Positions 9,142-17,149 of a stretch of DNA of 29,693 bases are shown in pieces (positions within the stretch are counted from its first letter, which is position 1; each line of letters starts with the position of its first letter). Made by a program: the position numbers and the translations under genes. Source of the DNA: Firmicutes bacterium CAG:882 (GTDB lineage: Bacteria; Bacillota; Clostridia; Lachnospirales; Lachnospiraceae); NCBI GenBank assembly GCA_000435595.1, contig FR895369.1, positions 1-29,693 of the forward strand, given 5' to 3'. The notes beneath the pieces are model-generated. The model was not told the DNA's origin, searched no databases, and saw nothing but the letters and a program-made list of their open reading frames with translations.

Positions 9142-10386
9142 TTATTCCTCCCTCTCTTCCACTACAAAGGCAGTCGGCAGACGCCATGAGGAAGTGGAAT
9201 AATACAATGTAACGCTTGTCATCTCATATGCACCATTATAATACATCGCCGATGAGCTTCCACCGTCAAGGTTAGCTGCATTGACTGCACCATACTCCTG
9301 CATAATTGATATTAAATCCTGTGCCGTGGCTCCGAGATGTCCCGCTGCTCCTCTTCCATCCGTTACCAGCATCAGCACTGTTCCATCCGCACGCTGACCG
9401 ATGGCTGTACGCGGGTTAGCCCCGCTTCCGTTTCCTGAAAGCTCTGTTGCCGTCCCGTTGATGATAAGCTTGGTAAAATGATTATTGTCACCATCATCAA
9501 TATCCTTGAAGCTTACCGCATCCCTTATTTTATTTTCCGCAACAAGTGCCTGAACCTGCTCCACACTCATGCTTCCGATGTCCATAATCATAAGAATGTT
9601 GTCCTCGGTAAAGCCCACCATTACATCGCCGGCCTGAGGGCTGTTATACTGAATCTCACCGCCGCATACTACAAGCCCCTTAGGTATTCCGCCCCAGTTG
9701 CCTTCCGAATAATACTCTCCACCGTTAATTCCGGCAGCATAATTTCCACGCTGTACAAGCTGTTCGAGAGTCTCGCCATACTTGCTCTTGTTAAAATCAG
9801 ACCATGGATATATTGTTGATAGCTTAACTCTTGCCGGGTCATTTATTATGAGCATCTTTGCAAAGAATGAACGACCTGAAATCTCCACAATCTCCATACC
9901 GTTTATGTCAAATTCCGTGCTGCCGTCATCTTCACCTGCCGTAGGAATCTCAATAAGGTCAGGATTGACATTCTCCTCATTTCTGACCATTCCGTTCCTG
10001 TTCGTGATGGCAAGAATCTCATCCTCATCAAAATACCATGATGCAAGAAATTTCATCTGACCTGTCTCAAGAATCGTGGACACAAAAAGGTCTCTTGCCG
10101 CCTTGGACGGTCCGTGGCATATCGTCCATAATGTCATATATGCACCGACAAAGGTTACAACAAGGAATGTAACCATACAGAGGCACACCTTTCCCACAAT
10201 GTTAAGTACCTTGTTCTTCTTTTTGGTCTTTTTAGATGATGTCTTTCCTGATGGTTCGGAATTTTTCCGTATCGGCTTTCTTCCGGCTGTATGTGCCTGT
10301 GTTCTGTCCGGCTGCACTTTGGCAGCCTTTACACCTTTGTCCGTCTCATCCATGTTGACATCAATAAGTTCTATATCCTCTTTCAT
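9142..10386 (-). CDS. Membrane-anchored phosphodiester glycosidase family protein (NAGPA domain)
   Basis: A 414-aa protein with a cytoplasmic Lys-rich N-terminus (1-60), one TM helix (about 63-88) and an extracellular NAGPA (PF09992-type) domain at about 180-412. Family motifs are visible: AAGINGGEYY (about 218-226), NPRTAIGQRADG (about 324-335), LMLVTDGRG (about 338-346) and NLDGGSSSAMYY (about 372-383). The family includes the mammalian uncovering enzyme and bacterial exopolysaccharide or wall-associated proteins; it cleaves GlcNAc phosphodiester-type linkages where tested. Here it follows a GT2-GtrA gene, overlapping it in ATGA, with a GGAGG ribosome site. That suggests editing or removal of a sugar-phosphate modification on an envelope polymer. 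Substrate is inference. Confidence 0.88.
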   Translation of the reverse strand: MKEDIELIDVNMDETDKGVKAAKVQPDRTQAHTAGRKPIRKNSEPSGKTSSKKTKKKNKVLNIVGKVCLCMVTFLVVTFVGAYMTLWTICHGPSKAARDLFVSTILETGQMKFLASWYFDEDEILAITNRNGMVRNEENVNPDLIEIPTAGEDDGSTEFDINGMEIVEISGRSFFAKMLIINDPARVKLSTIYPWSDFNKSKYGETLEQLVQRGNYAAGINGGEYYSEGNWGGIPKGLVVCGGEIQYNSPQAGDVMVGFTEDNILMIMDIGSMSVEQVQALVAENKIRDAVSFKDIDDGDNNHFTKLIINGTATELSGNGSGANPRTAIGQRADGTVLMLVTDGRGAAGHLGATAQDLISIMQEYGAVNAANLDGGSSSAMYYNGAYEMTSVTLYYSTSSWRLPTAFVVEEREE

Positions 10387-11465
10387 TTAGCCTCCTTAAA
10401 TACCCATCTGTGCTGTATCTGAAAGCTTATCATAAACAACACAATATCAACCGCGAGCTTTAACACAACCTCAAGGAATGAGCCTGCCATGCAGAGTGAA
10501 CTTAAAAGAAAAACAAGTCCATAGGAAGCTGCGGTCTGGAAAACACATAATATATAATATCTTGCAAGCGAACGTCCCACCGATGCCTTCGACTTAAATA
10601 CCGCCTTCTTGTTCATCGTGTAATTACATATTGAAGATACAGCCCTCGCCGCGAATGTTGCAATGAAAAGTCTGAAACCCCTCTCTAAATTTTGCCCGAT
10701 TAAAAATACGAGAAGCGTATATAGCCCGTAATCAATCAAAAACGAAGCCCCTGAGCTTAACATGAACTTAAATATTATCCTGTATATCTTAAGCGAATCC
10801 TTAATCGGATTGAAGTGAGTTGATGCATTATCCTCAAGATAGACCGTCTCTATCCTGACCTCCTCCATACCGATATGGTTCTGCTTAATCGCAAAGAGCA
10901 TCTGTGTCTCATACTCGAATCTCTCACCCTCAACCTCGCACATAAGAGGAAGATACTGTGACGGTATAGCCCTAAGACCTGTCTGCGTATCCGAAATCTT
11001 TATTCCACAGAACAATCTGAACACAAGGCTTGTGCTTACATTTCCCACTCTGCTCTTCCAAGGTACATTCTTCTCGGAAAAATCACGACAGCCAAGTATA
11101 ACCTTGTCACGACACTCCAGCAGCTTTACGGCGCATGCCTTGATATCCTTTATCGTATGCTGGTTATCACCGTCAACCGTTATAACTCCCGCCGTATCCT
11201 TCCTGTTCTCAACAACATAAGAGAATGCCGTCTTAAGTGCCCTTCCCTTGCCCTTATTTACATCATGTGTGAGAAGCGTAACTTCCTTGTTCGCCGCTGC
11301 CAGACGGAAAGGCTCAAGATGAGCCTCATCGCTTCCGTCATTAACAAGCACTATATCCTTAAAGCCTGCCCCGATAAGTCCGTCAACAACCTTGTTAAGC
11401 TTATCATCCGGATTAAGAGACGGCAGTACAATCGTTACGTTCAAAAAATCCCCATTCATATCCAT
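10383..11465 (-). CDS. GT2 (DPM1-like) glycosyltransferase fused to GtrA membrane domain
   Basis: A 360-aa fusion. The N-terminal GT-A family 2 domain (about 8-225) has TIVLPSLNPDD, VNDGSDE (41-47), the KGKGRALKTAF segment and the metal-site region VDGDNQH (97-103). These features resemble dolichyl/undecaprenyl-phosphate sugar transferases. The C-terminal about 130 residues form a four-helix GtrA domain, a family linked to flipping lipid-linked sugars. It probably loads a sugar on undecaprenyl phosphate and helps move it across the membrane for decoration of a wall polymer or exopolysaccharide. The start is 6 nt after valS, with AGAGGA in the valS end as ribosome site; the stop overlaps the next gene. 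The sugar donor is unknown. Confidence 0.9.
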   Translation of the reverse strand: MDMNGDFLNVTIVLPSLNPDDKLNKVVDGLIGAGFKDIVLVNDGSDEAHLEPFRLAAANKEVTLLTHDVNKGKGRALKTAFSYVVENRKDTAGVITVDGDNQHTIKDIKACAVKLLECRDKVILGCRDFSEKNVPWKSRVGNVSTSLVFRLFCGIKISDTQTGLRAIPSQYLPLMCEVEGERFEYETQMLFAIKQNHIGMEEVRIETVYLEDNASTHFNPIKDSLKIYRIIFKFMLSSGASFLIDYGLYTLLVFLIGQNLERGFRLFIATFAARAVSSICNYTMNKKAVFKSKASVGRSLARYYILCVFQTAASYGLVFLLSSLCMAGSFLEVVLKLAVDIVLFMISFQIQHRWVFKEAK

Positions 11466-11471
11466 ATCTTA

Positions 11472-14111
11472 TTATCCTCTAAGGTGAACAAGACGTTCCT
11501 TAACCTGTTCCATCATCTGGGTATACTTTTCGAGCTTATCCTTCTCCTCCTGTATCTTAGCGGCAGGAGCCTTGCTGACAAAGCGCTCGTTAGAAAGCAT
11601 ACCGTTAACTCTTGCAAGCTCACCGGTAAGTCTCTTTTCCTCTGCCTCAAGACGCTCTATCTCCTTGGCAATATCGACAAGCTCCGCAAAAGGCATATAA
11701 ATTGTTCCGTTAGGTATGACAACCGATACAGCATCGGAATCTATGCCATCCTTGCCGTCCTGTATAATTACCTCGCTCGCATATCCTAAAGAAGCAAAGA
11801 ACACCTTACCGTTCTCAAATATTTCTCTGAGTGCCGCATCCTGTGAAACAACATACACCTTTGCCTTGCGGCTTGGAGCAACATTCATTGAAGTTCTCAT
11901 GTTACGAATGCCCCTTACGGCCTCCTTTATTGTCTCGATTGCATTCTCCTCAACAGGGAAATTGTATTCCTCCTTGTATACAGGCCACTCGGAAATCATG
12001 ATTGACTCCTCATCATCCTGAAGATTGCAGAATATCTCCTCAGTGATGAACGGCATATATGGATGGAGAAGCTTAAGTGATTCGATGAGAACCGTCTTAA
12101 GTGTGTAGAGTGCCGCTGCCTTGGTGGTATCAGCATCATTGTATAGACGAGGCTTAACCATCTCTATATACCAGTCGCAGAACTCCTCCCATATAAAGTC
12201 ATATATCTTACCTACGGCAACACCGAGGTCAAAGTTCTCCATGTTCTCCGTAACATCCTCTGCGAGAGTATTAAGCTTAGAAAGAATCCACTTGTCTGCC
12301 GGTGTGAGTTCATCAAGGCTCACCTTCTTATCCTCAGCCTTATCAAGATTCATCATGATAAATCTTGATGCGTTCCATACCTTGTTGGCAAAGTTACGGC
12401 TTGCCTCAACCCTCTCCCAATAGAAACGCATATCATTTCCCGGAGCGTTTCCCGTGACAAGAGTGAGTCTTAATGCATCCGCACCGTACTTGTCAATAAC
12501 CTCAAGAGGATCAATTCCGTTGCCGAGCGACTTGCTCATCTTGCGTCCCTGTGAGTCTCTCACAAGACCGTGGATTAAAACATTCTTAAACGGTACTTCT
12601 CCCATGTGCTCAAGTCCCGAGAACATCATTCTTACTACCCAGAAGAATATGATATCATATCCTGTTACGAGCACATCGGTAGGATAAAAATACTCAAGCT
12701 CAGGTGTCTTTTCAGGCCATCCGAGTGTTGAGAACGGCCAGAGTGCCGATGAGAACCAGGTATCGAGCGTGTCGGGATCCTGTCTCATAGGCTTGCCGCA
12801 CTTAGGACATACGGCGGACTCCTCCTTGGTTACAACCATCTCACCGCACTCATCACAGTAGAATGCGGGAATTCTGTGTCCCCACCATAACTGACGTGAT
12901 ATACACCAGTCCTTGATTCCCTCTAACCAGTGGAAATATGTCTTATCAAAATGCTCCGGAACGAACTTGGTATCACCGTTCTTCACAGCTTCAATTGCAG
13001 GTGCCGCAAGCTCCTTCATCTTAACGAACCACTGCTTTGATACTCTAGGCTCGACAGTTGTATGACAGCGGTAGCATGTACCTACATTATGGCTGTAATC
13101 CTCTATCTTAACAAGCGCTCCCTCAGCTTCAAGATCCTTGACTATAGCCTCCCTTGCCTCGTAACGGTCCATTCCGGCATACTTAGGATAATCGTCAACA
13201 ATCTTTGCATCCTCAGTGAGCACATTGATTACAGGGAGGCTGTGTCTTAAACCTACCTCGAAGTCGTTAGGGTCGTGTGCAGGTGTAATCTTAACGACTC
13301 CGGTACCAAATTCCATCTCAACGTACTCATCCGCAATAATAGGTATCTCCCTGTGAACGATAGGAAGGACAACCGTCTTTCCTACCATATCCTTGTATCT
13401 GTCATCATTAGGGTTTACGGCAACCGCAGTATCTCCGAGCATTGTCTCAGGTCTTGTCGTGGCCATCTCGATATATCCGCTTCCGTCCGAAAGAGGATAT
13501 CTTAAATGCCAGAAATGTCCTGCCTGATCCTCATATTCAACCTCTGCATCCGAGATTGATGTAAGACACTTAGGACACCAGTTGATTATTCTCTCTCCCT
13601 TGTATATCTGTCCCTTATTGTAGAGATTAACGAATACTTCCTTTACGGCCTTGGAACAGCCCTCGTCCATCGTAAAACGTTCTCTGTCCCAATCCGCCGA
13701 TGAACCAATCTTCTTTAACTGGCTTACGATTCTCCCGCCGTACTCAGCCTTCCAGTCCCATGCACGCTTAAGGAATTCGTCTCTTCCTATTTCTTCCTTG
13801 GTGATTCCTTCCTTTCTCATCGCCTCAACAATCTTAGCCTCTGTCGCTATTGATGCATGATCGGTTCCAGGAACCCAGAGTGCCTCATAGCCCTGCATTC
13901 TCTTAAATCTTATGAGAATATCCTGAAGCGTATTGTCAAGTGCATGACCCATGTGAAGCTGTCCTGTAATGTTAGGAGGCGGCATAATGATTGTGAAAGG
14001 CTTCTTATCCTTATTCACCTGTGCATGAAAATACTTGTTGTCAAGCCACTTCTGGTACAGTCTCCCCTCAATCTCCGAAGGGTTGTAATTCTTTTCGAGT
14101 TCCTTTGCCAT
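11472..14111 (-). CDS. valS: Valyl-tRNA synthetase
   Basis: An 879-aa class Ia aminoacyl-tRNA synthetase of normal Firmicute length that charges tRNA-Val. The ATP-binding signature HMGH is at 53-56 and KMSKS at 524-528. CPKC (179-182) and CDEC...CPKC (419-438) look like zinc-binding knuckles. The editing domain is at about 190-345, and the C-terminal about 65 residues form the Lys/Glu-rich coiled coil typical of ValRS. A strong AAGGAG ribosome site lies 7 nt before ATG. It is preceded by a T-box leader and followed within 6 nt by the glycosyltransferase gene, so it is the first cistron of a long operon. Confidence 0.98.
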   Translation of the reverse strand: MAKELEKNYNPSEIEGRLYQKWLDNKYFHAQVNKDKKPFTIIMPPPNITGQLHMGHALDNTLQDILIRFKRMQGYEALWVPGTDHASIATEAKIVEAMRKEGITKEEIGRDEFLKRAWDWKAEYGGRIVSQLKKIGSSADWDRERFTMDEGCSKAVKEVFVNLYNKGQIYKGERIINWCPKCLTSISDAEVEYEDQAGHFWHLRYPLSDGSGYIEMATTRPETMLGDTAVAVNPNDDRYKDMVGKTVVLPIVHREIPIIADEYVEMEFGTGVVKITPAHDPNDFEVGLRHSLPVINVLTEDAKIVDDYPKYAGMDRYEAREAIVKDLEAEGALVKIEDYSHNVGTCYRCHTTVEPRVSKQWFVKMKELAAPAIEAVKNGDTKFVPEHFDKTYFHWLEGIKDWCISRQLWWGHRIPAFYCDECGEMVVTKEESAVCPKCGKPMRQDPDTLDTWFSSALWPFSTLGWPEKTPELEYFYPTDVLVTGYDIIFFWVVRMMFSGLEHMGEVPFKNVLIHGLVRDSQGRKMSKSLGNGIDPLEVIDKYGADALRLTLVTGNAPGNDMRFYWERVEASRNFANKVWNASRFIMMNLDKAEDKKVSLDELTPADKWILSKLNTLAEDVTENMENFDLGVAVGKIYDFIWEEFCDWYIEMVKPRLYNDADTTKAAALYTLKTVLIESLKLLHPYMPFITEEIFCNLQDDEESIMISEWPVYKEEYNFPVEENAIETIKEAVRGIRNMRTSMNVAPSRKAKVYVVSQDAALREIFENGKVFFASLGYASEVIIQDGKDGIDSDAVSVVIPNGTIYMPFAELVDIAKEIERLEAEEKRLTGELARVNGMLSNERFVSKAPAAKIQEEKDKLEKYTQMMEQVKERLVHLRG

Positions 14112-14161
14112 TTCTCATTCTCCTTTTTTTCTGCAATGCAGATAAATTTTTCTATCTGCGA

Positions 14162-14202
14162 AAAACAAAAGCCCTCCGCAGAAAATACTCTCTGCGAAGG
14201 GC
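14162..14202 (-). terminator. T-box-controlled terminator hairpin
   Basis: On the minus strand, GCCCTTCGCAGA pairs with TCTGCGGAGGGC around a short GAGTATTT-type loop (14171-14202), followed by TTTTGTTTTT. It lies directly after the T-box sequence and about 50 nt before valS, the expected place for the attenuator terminator that competes with the antiterminator. Confidence 0.92.
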
Positions 14203-14493
14203 GATTAATCTTACCGCGGTACCACCTTCATTGACCCATAATGAGTCCGCTCTGTCACGGCGCGGATATTATCCGTTCACCATGTCTGTCCTTGTAACGG
14301 GAACAAATCCGTCATCAGCTAATCAAAAATCAGTATCATACGAGATAATCTTCTTTCACCGATGCTGCTCAAAAGCTACCTTCCCATAAAGCAGATATCC
14401 GGAAGCGCTTCCAGCAGTGTGTAATAAACATTCACTGCGCTCCCTCTCTGTAGGTCTGCATCGTGGTACTCCTCTTCGTCATAGCATTTACAT
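14162..14493 (-). promoter_or_regulatory. T-box riboswitch leader of the valS operon
   Basis: The minus-strand leader carries the conserved T-box sequence AAGGTGGTACCGCG at 14215-14228, which pairs with the uncharged tRNA acceptor end. Stem I elements are recognisable: a GACGAAGAGGAGTAC segment (K-turn plus AGTA motif) near 14464-14480, then AGAGAGGGAGC and a long distal hairpin. An intrinsic terminator follows the T-box. Together these form a transcriptional attenuator that should open when tRNA-Val is uncharged. I could not assign the specifier codon with confidence; a GUA at 14339-14341 is only a candidate. The limits are approximate: the 5' end is placed by the promoter and the 3' end by the T-run. 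Confidence 0.93.
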
Positions 14494-14499
14494 ATCCTT

Positions 14500-14529
14500 A
14501 ATATATACGTTTTCCCAAGGATTTGTCAA
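14500..14529 (-). promoter_or_regulatory. Sigma-A-type promoter of the T-box/valS operon
   Basis: A perfect -35 box TTGACA (14524-14529, minus strand) is followed after 18 nt by TATATT (14500-14505), giving a start near 14493. The alternative register ATATAT has 17-nt spacing. The predicted transcript begins just before Stem I of the T-box, which supports the call. The promoter overlaps the 3' part of the small ORF that ends the upstream run. Confidence 0.8.
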
Positions 14530-14553
14530 CATTATTCTGCTTTTTTTCTTTTT

Positions 14554-14710
14554 TTATCCACAACGTATGCCCTGTACAAGCAGGGCGATGAATAATCCGG
14601 CAGCACCCAAGTATCTCCATGAATACTGTATAACCACAAGCTGCCGTGAAGAAAAGCCCGAACGCGGCAAGCTTTCTATTTTTCTTTATCTTTTGAATAA
14701 GAACCTTCAT
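14554..14710 (-). pseudogene. Small two-helix membrane protein ORF, apparently +1 frameshifted
   Basis: An ATG at 14710 has an excellent GGAGGGTGG ribosome site inside the end of the propeller gene. The first reading frame gives a basic N-terminus (MKVLIQKIKKNRK) and a hydrophobic helix through FTAACGYTVFM. After this point the same frame turns into an unlikely Cys/His/Arg-rich tail that runs through the valS promoter to a stop at 14498. The +1 frame instead reads WRYLGAAGLFIALLVQGIRCG and stops at 14554, a convincing second TM helix. The combined length (157 nt, 52 codons plus one base) fits one extra base near 14615-14630. It could be a sequencing error, a true mutation or recoding. The protein family is not recognised; an operon-linked role with the propeller sensor is possible. 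Confidence 0.5.
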
Positions 14711-17135
14711 AATTGCCACCCTCCGGCTTGTCAGTCTTTCTGTCCTTAAATACAAAATACATCAATATTGAAAAACCTGCTCCGAGAAGCAGCATTTTCA
14801 CCCAGAGCTTTTCCAGCATAGTCTTTTCCTTGTTGATTGTGAGAACAATTCTCTGTACCGCCACGGCATTGCCGGCCTCGTCTGTCTCATCTCCTAACAG
14901 CTCGAACCAGAATATGTGGCTTCCGCCTTCAAGTTCTTCATACAAAATGTGCTGAAGTTCACTAAGGCGCATAACCGTATACTGCTTATCCACACCATGC
15001 ATAATGTAGCGCACCTGAGGGTCCGCATTGGAAAAATTGAAAACCGAGCAGAATATATCTATATCTTTTGCATCCTTGGCAAGACTGACCTCGTATTCAT
15101 TATCGCCTTTCTGAACAACCTCCACCTGACGCCCTGACTCTTTAACGCTCTGCAGCATGACCTTCAACAAGCTTATGTCAACCTGCTCATCGCTCTTTAC
15201 ATAAGAATATATCTTCCTTCCGCAAGGAATAAATACTCTTCCCGACTCATCCATAAAAGCCTGTCCGCCATCAGTCACCGTCCCGAAAAAGCCCGACTGA
15301 CTGTCATAAAACTGATATGCCGCCTCACTTCCGGTTTCACCCTTCTCAAAAAGCTCCGAAAGCCCTATAACACATACGGCATCGCTGCACACCACATATA
15401 GGCTGTCATCCTTTATAAACAGGTTTTCACACTTTTTTCCGTCAAGCACTTCCGGGAGTTTCTTTAACTCCGTAAGCTTTCTTCCGTCATAATATGCTAT
15501 TCCGTTGTCCGTCGCTATAAAGAAACCGTTCTTATACTCCGCAAAATCATTCACATTCTTTGATGGCAGTCCCGAGTTCTCGTCTATTATCTCCTCAAGT
15601 TCTCCGTCCTTAAACACATATATGCCCGCGCCCTCACTTGCAAGATACAATCTCTCCTCCGTCTTTCTGCCAAACATTCCCGCAAGTGCACCCGTGATAT
15701 GCGTGTTGTAGAGTCCATCCTTCTCCGACAATTCACTGACATTGCCATCACTATATAATATAATACAACCGGACGCGGTAAGTATATACAGGTCATCGTC
15801 AATCACCTCAAGTCTGTTAACCCTTGTGCCTTCATATACACAGCTTCCTTCCTCATCGTACACACCCTCACCATACACGGCTGTATAGAGTGCTCCGTTC
15901 CAATATGCCATGTCGGTAATCTTTTTTCCCTCATACAGGCGTGTCATATCGCTTTCCACACATACATTTTTTTCAGTATCCACAATGACAATTCCGCTGT
16001 CGGCAGCCGCATAGAGAAGCCCATCCTTCTCATACACGGAATTGATACTGTCCATGTCGTACTCAAGCTGTGAAAGCTCATCCACAAACTCGGATGTTCT
16101 TAAAAGCAGCACGCCTCTTTTTGATGAACTGATCCAGTAATTTCCCTGATAGTCCATCATCATATCCGTAAAGCCGCTCTCAAAATCATCAAATGTACAT
16201 TGGATAAATCTTGAATTTTTAAGGCCCTCAATTCCGTTATCCAATATATAATATCCGATTCCTCCATCCGAGAGCACCCACAATCTCGCATCCTTCTCAT
16301 AATAAAAATTATTGACTGCACTTCCTGTTCCCGCCGTGCCTTCTATCGGTGCCTCAAGCTTATAAAGTATTCCCCCGTCGATATTATTCTCTGAAATCAG
16401 CCCGATGCTTCCGTCCGCCATTCCGACAATAAAATATCCGTCCGCGTATTCCACACTTGCCTGACCGACCACAGCATGCTCAATTCTGCCTGCCTCCTCA
16501 TCACCTGACAAAAAGAATACATCACCGTCTATCGTTATTCCGCATACCATATCACTTCCGGCTGCAAGCGATGTTGTAAAAAAGTAATCCTCTCCGGTAA
16601 GTTCCGTCCTGGTATATCCCGCATCAGGGTCAATAATAAGCATACCTCTGAGCGAGCCTTCATATATTCTTCCATCTGCCCCCTGTACAATCGCCGTGGC
16701 ATAATTAGACACCGATTCACTCACATCATCAAAATGCTGAAAGCGGTTTCCGAGATAAACCGCTGCGCCATAAGTCGTTGTAGCGCACCATATTCCTCCC
16801 GCCCTTGTCTTTATAATGTCATTCACACCGTCGAAATGAAAGAACGGTCCGTACTCCATGAACTCACTTCCGTCAAAGCCTACAAGTCCTGCTCCCGTTC
16901 CAATCCATACAACTCCGTCATCCGACTGCACCACTGAGCTCACCTCATTCGACATAAGTCCATTGGTGGTATTATATATATACTGGCTGTAATTCTGCCA
17001 TTCCATGATGCCGTCATCCTGTGCGGCGGTCTCCTGAATGTTTTTTTCGGCATTAACCTTATACGGAACCGCTGTCACAAAGACCAAGGCAGCCATGGTA
17101 AATGCAATGGCTTTAAACATCCTGTTATTTTTCAT
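14676..17135 (-). CDS. Secreted beta-propeller / Y_Y_Y sensor protein, single C-terminal TM, no output domain
   Basis: An 819-aa protein with a signal peptide (about 1-29, ending NAE) followed by two-component-regulator-type propeller repeats (about 45-640). The repeats have forms such as VSSVVQSDDGVVWIGTGAGL, INSVYEKDGLLYAAADSG and VNDFAEYKNGFFIATDNGI. A Y_Y_Y-like beta domain (about 685-765) follows, then one TM helix (about 776-796) and a 23-residue charged tail. In related sensors this outside part is joined to a histidine kinase or GGDEF domain; none is present here, and the stop is followed by a short ORF. It probably senses an external ligand and passes the signal to a partner protein inside, perhaps the coiled-coil gene just upstream (15 nt away). 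An AAGGAG ribosome site supports the start. Confidence 0.85.
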   Translation of the reverse strand: MKNNRMFKAIAFTMAALVFVTAVPYKVNAEKNIQETAAQDDGIMEWQNYSQYIYNTTNGLMSNEVSSVVQSDDGVVWIGTGAGLVGFDGSEFMEYGPFFHFDGVNDIIKTRAGGIWCATTTYGAAVYLGNRFQHFDDVSESVSNYATAIVQGADGRIYEGSLRGMLIIDPDAGYTRTELTGEDYFFTTSLAAGSDMVCGITIDGDVFFLSGDEEAGRIEHAVVGQASVEYADGYFIVGMADGSIGLISENNIDGGILYKLEAPIEGTAGTGSAVNNFYYEKDARLWVLSDGGIGYYILDNGIEGLKNSRFIQCTFDDFESGFTDMMMDYQGNYWISSSKRGVLLLRTSEFVDELSQLEYDMDSINSVYEKDGLLYAAADSGIVIVDTEKNVCVESDMTRLYEGKKITDMAYWNGALYTAVYGEGVYDEEGSCVYEGTRVNRLEVIDDDLYILTASGCIILYSDGNVSELSEKDGLYNTHITGALAGMFGRKTEERLYLASEGAGIYVFKDGELEEIIDENSGLPSKNVNDFAEYKNGFFIATDNGIAYYDGRKLTELKKLPEVLDGKKCENLFIKDDSLYVVCSDAVCVIGLSELFEKGETGSEAAYQFYDSQSGFFGTVTDGGQAFMDESGRVFIPCGRKIYSYVKSDEQVDISLLKVMLQSVKESGRQVEVVQKGDNEYEVSLAKDAKDIDIFCSVFNFSNADPQVRYIMHGVDKQYTVMRLSELQHILYEELEGGSHIFWFELLGDETDEAGNAVAVQRIVLTINKEKTMLEKLWVKMLLLGAGFSILMYFVFKDRKTDKPEGGNYEGSYSKDKEK

Positions 17136-17149
17136 ACAAACACATCTCC

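Noticed and set aside
11157..11789. Plus-strand ORF of 210 codons
   Set aside because: It is antisense to the glycosyltransferase and valS genes, has no ribosome site or recognisable domain, and has a composition typical of a reverse-frame shadow.
14339..14341. GUA as T-box specifier codon
   Set aside because: I could not fold Stem I well enough to place it in the specifier loop, so it is mentioned only as a candidate.
14569..14586. GCCCTG/CAGGGC hairpin as terminator of the propeller cluster
   Set aside because: No T-run follows on either strand, and the bases read naturally as codons of a TM helix in the small ORF. Read-through into the valS operon therefore remains possible.
14498..14710. 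Unshifted 70-aa reading of the small ORF
   Set aside because: Its second half is Cys/His/Arg-rich and then runs through a TTGACA/TATATT promoter, while the +1 frame encodes a clean hydrophobic helix.
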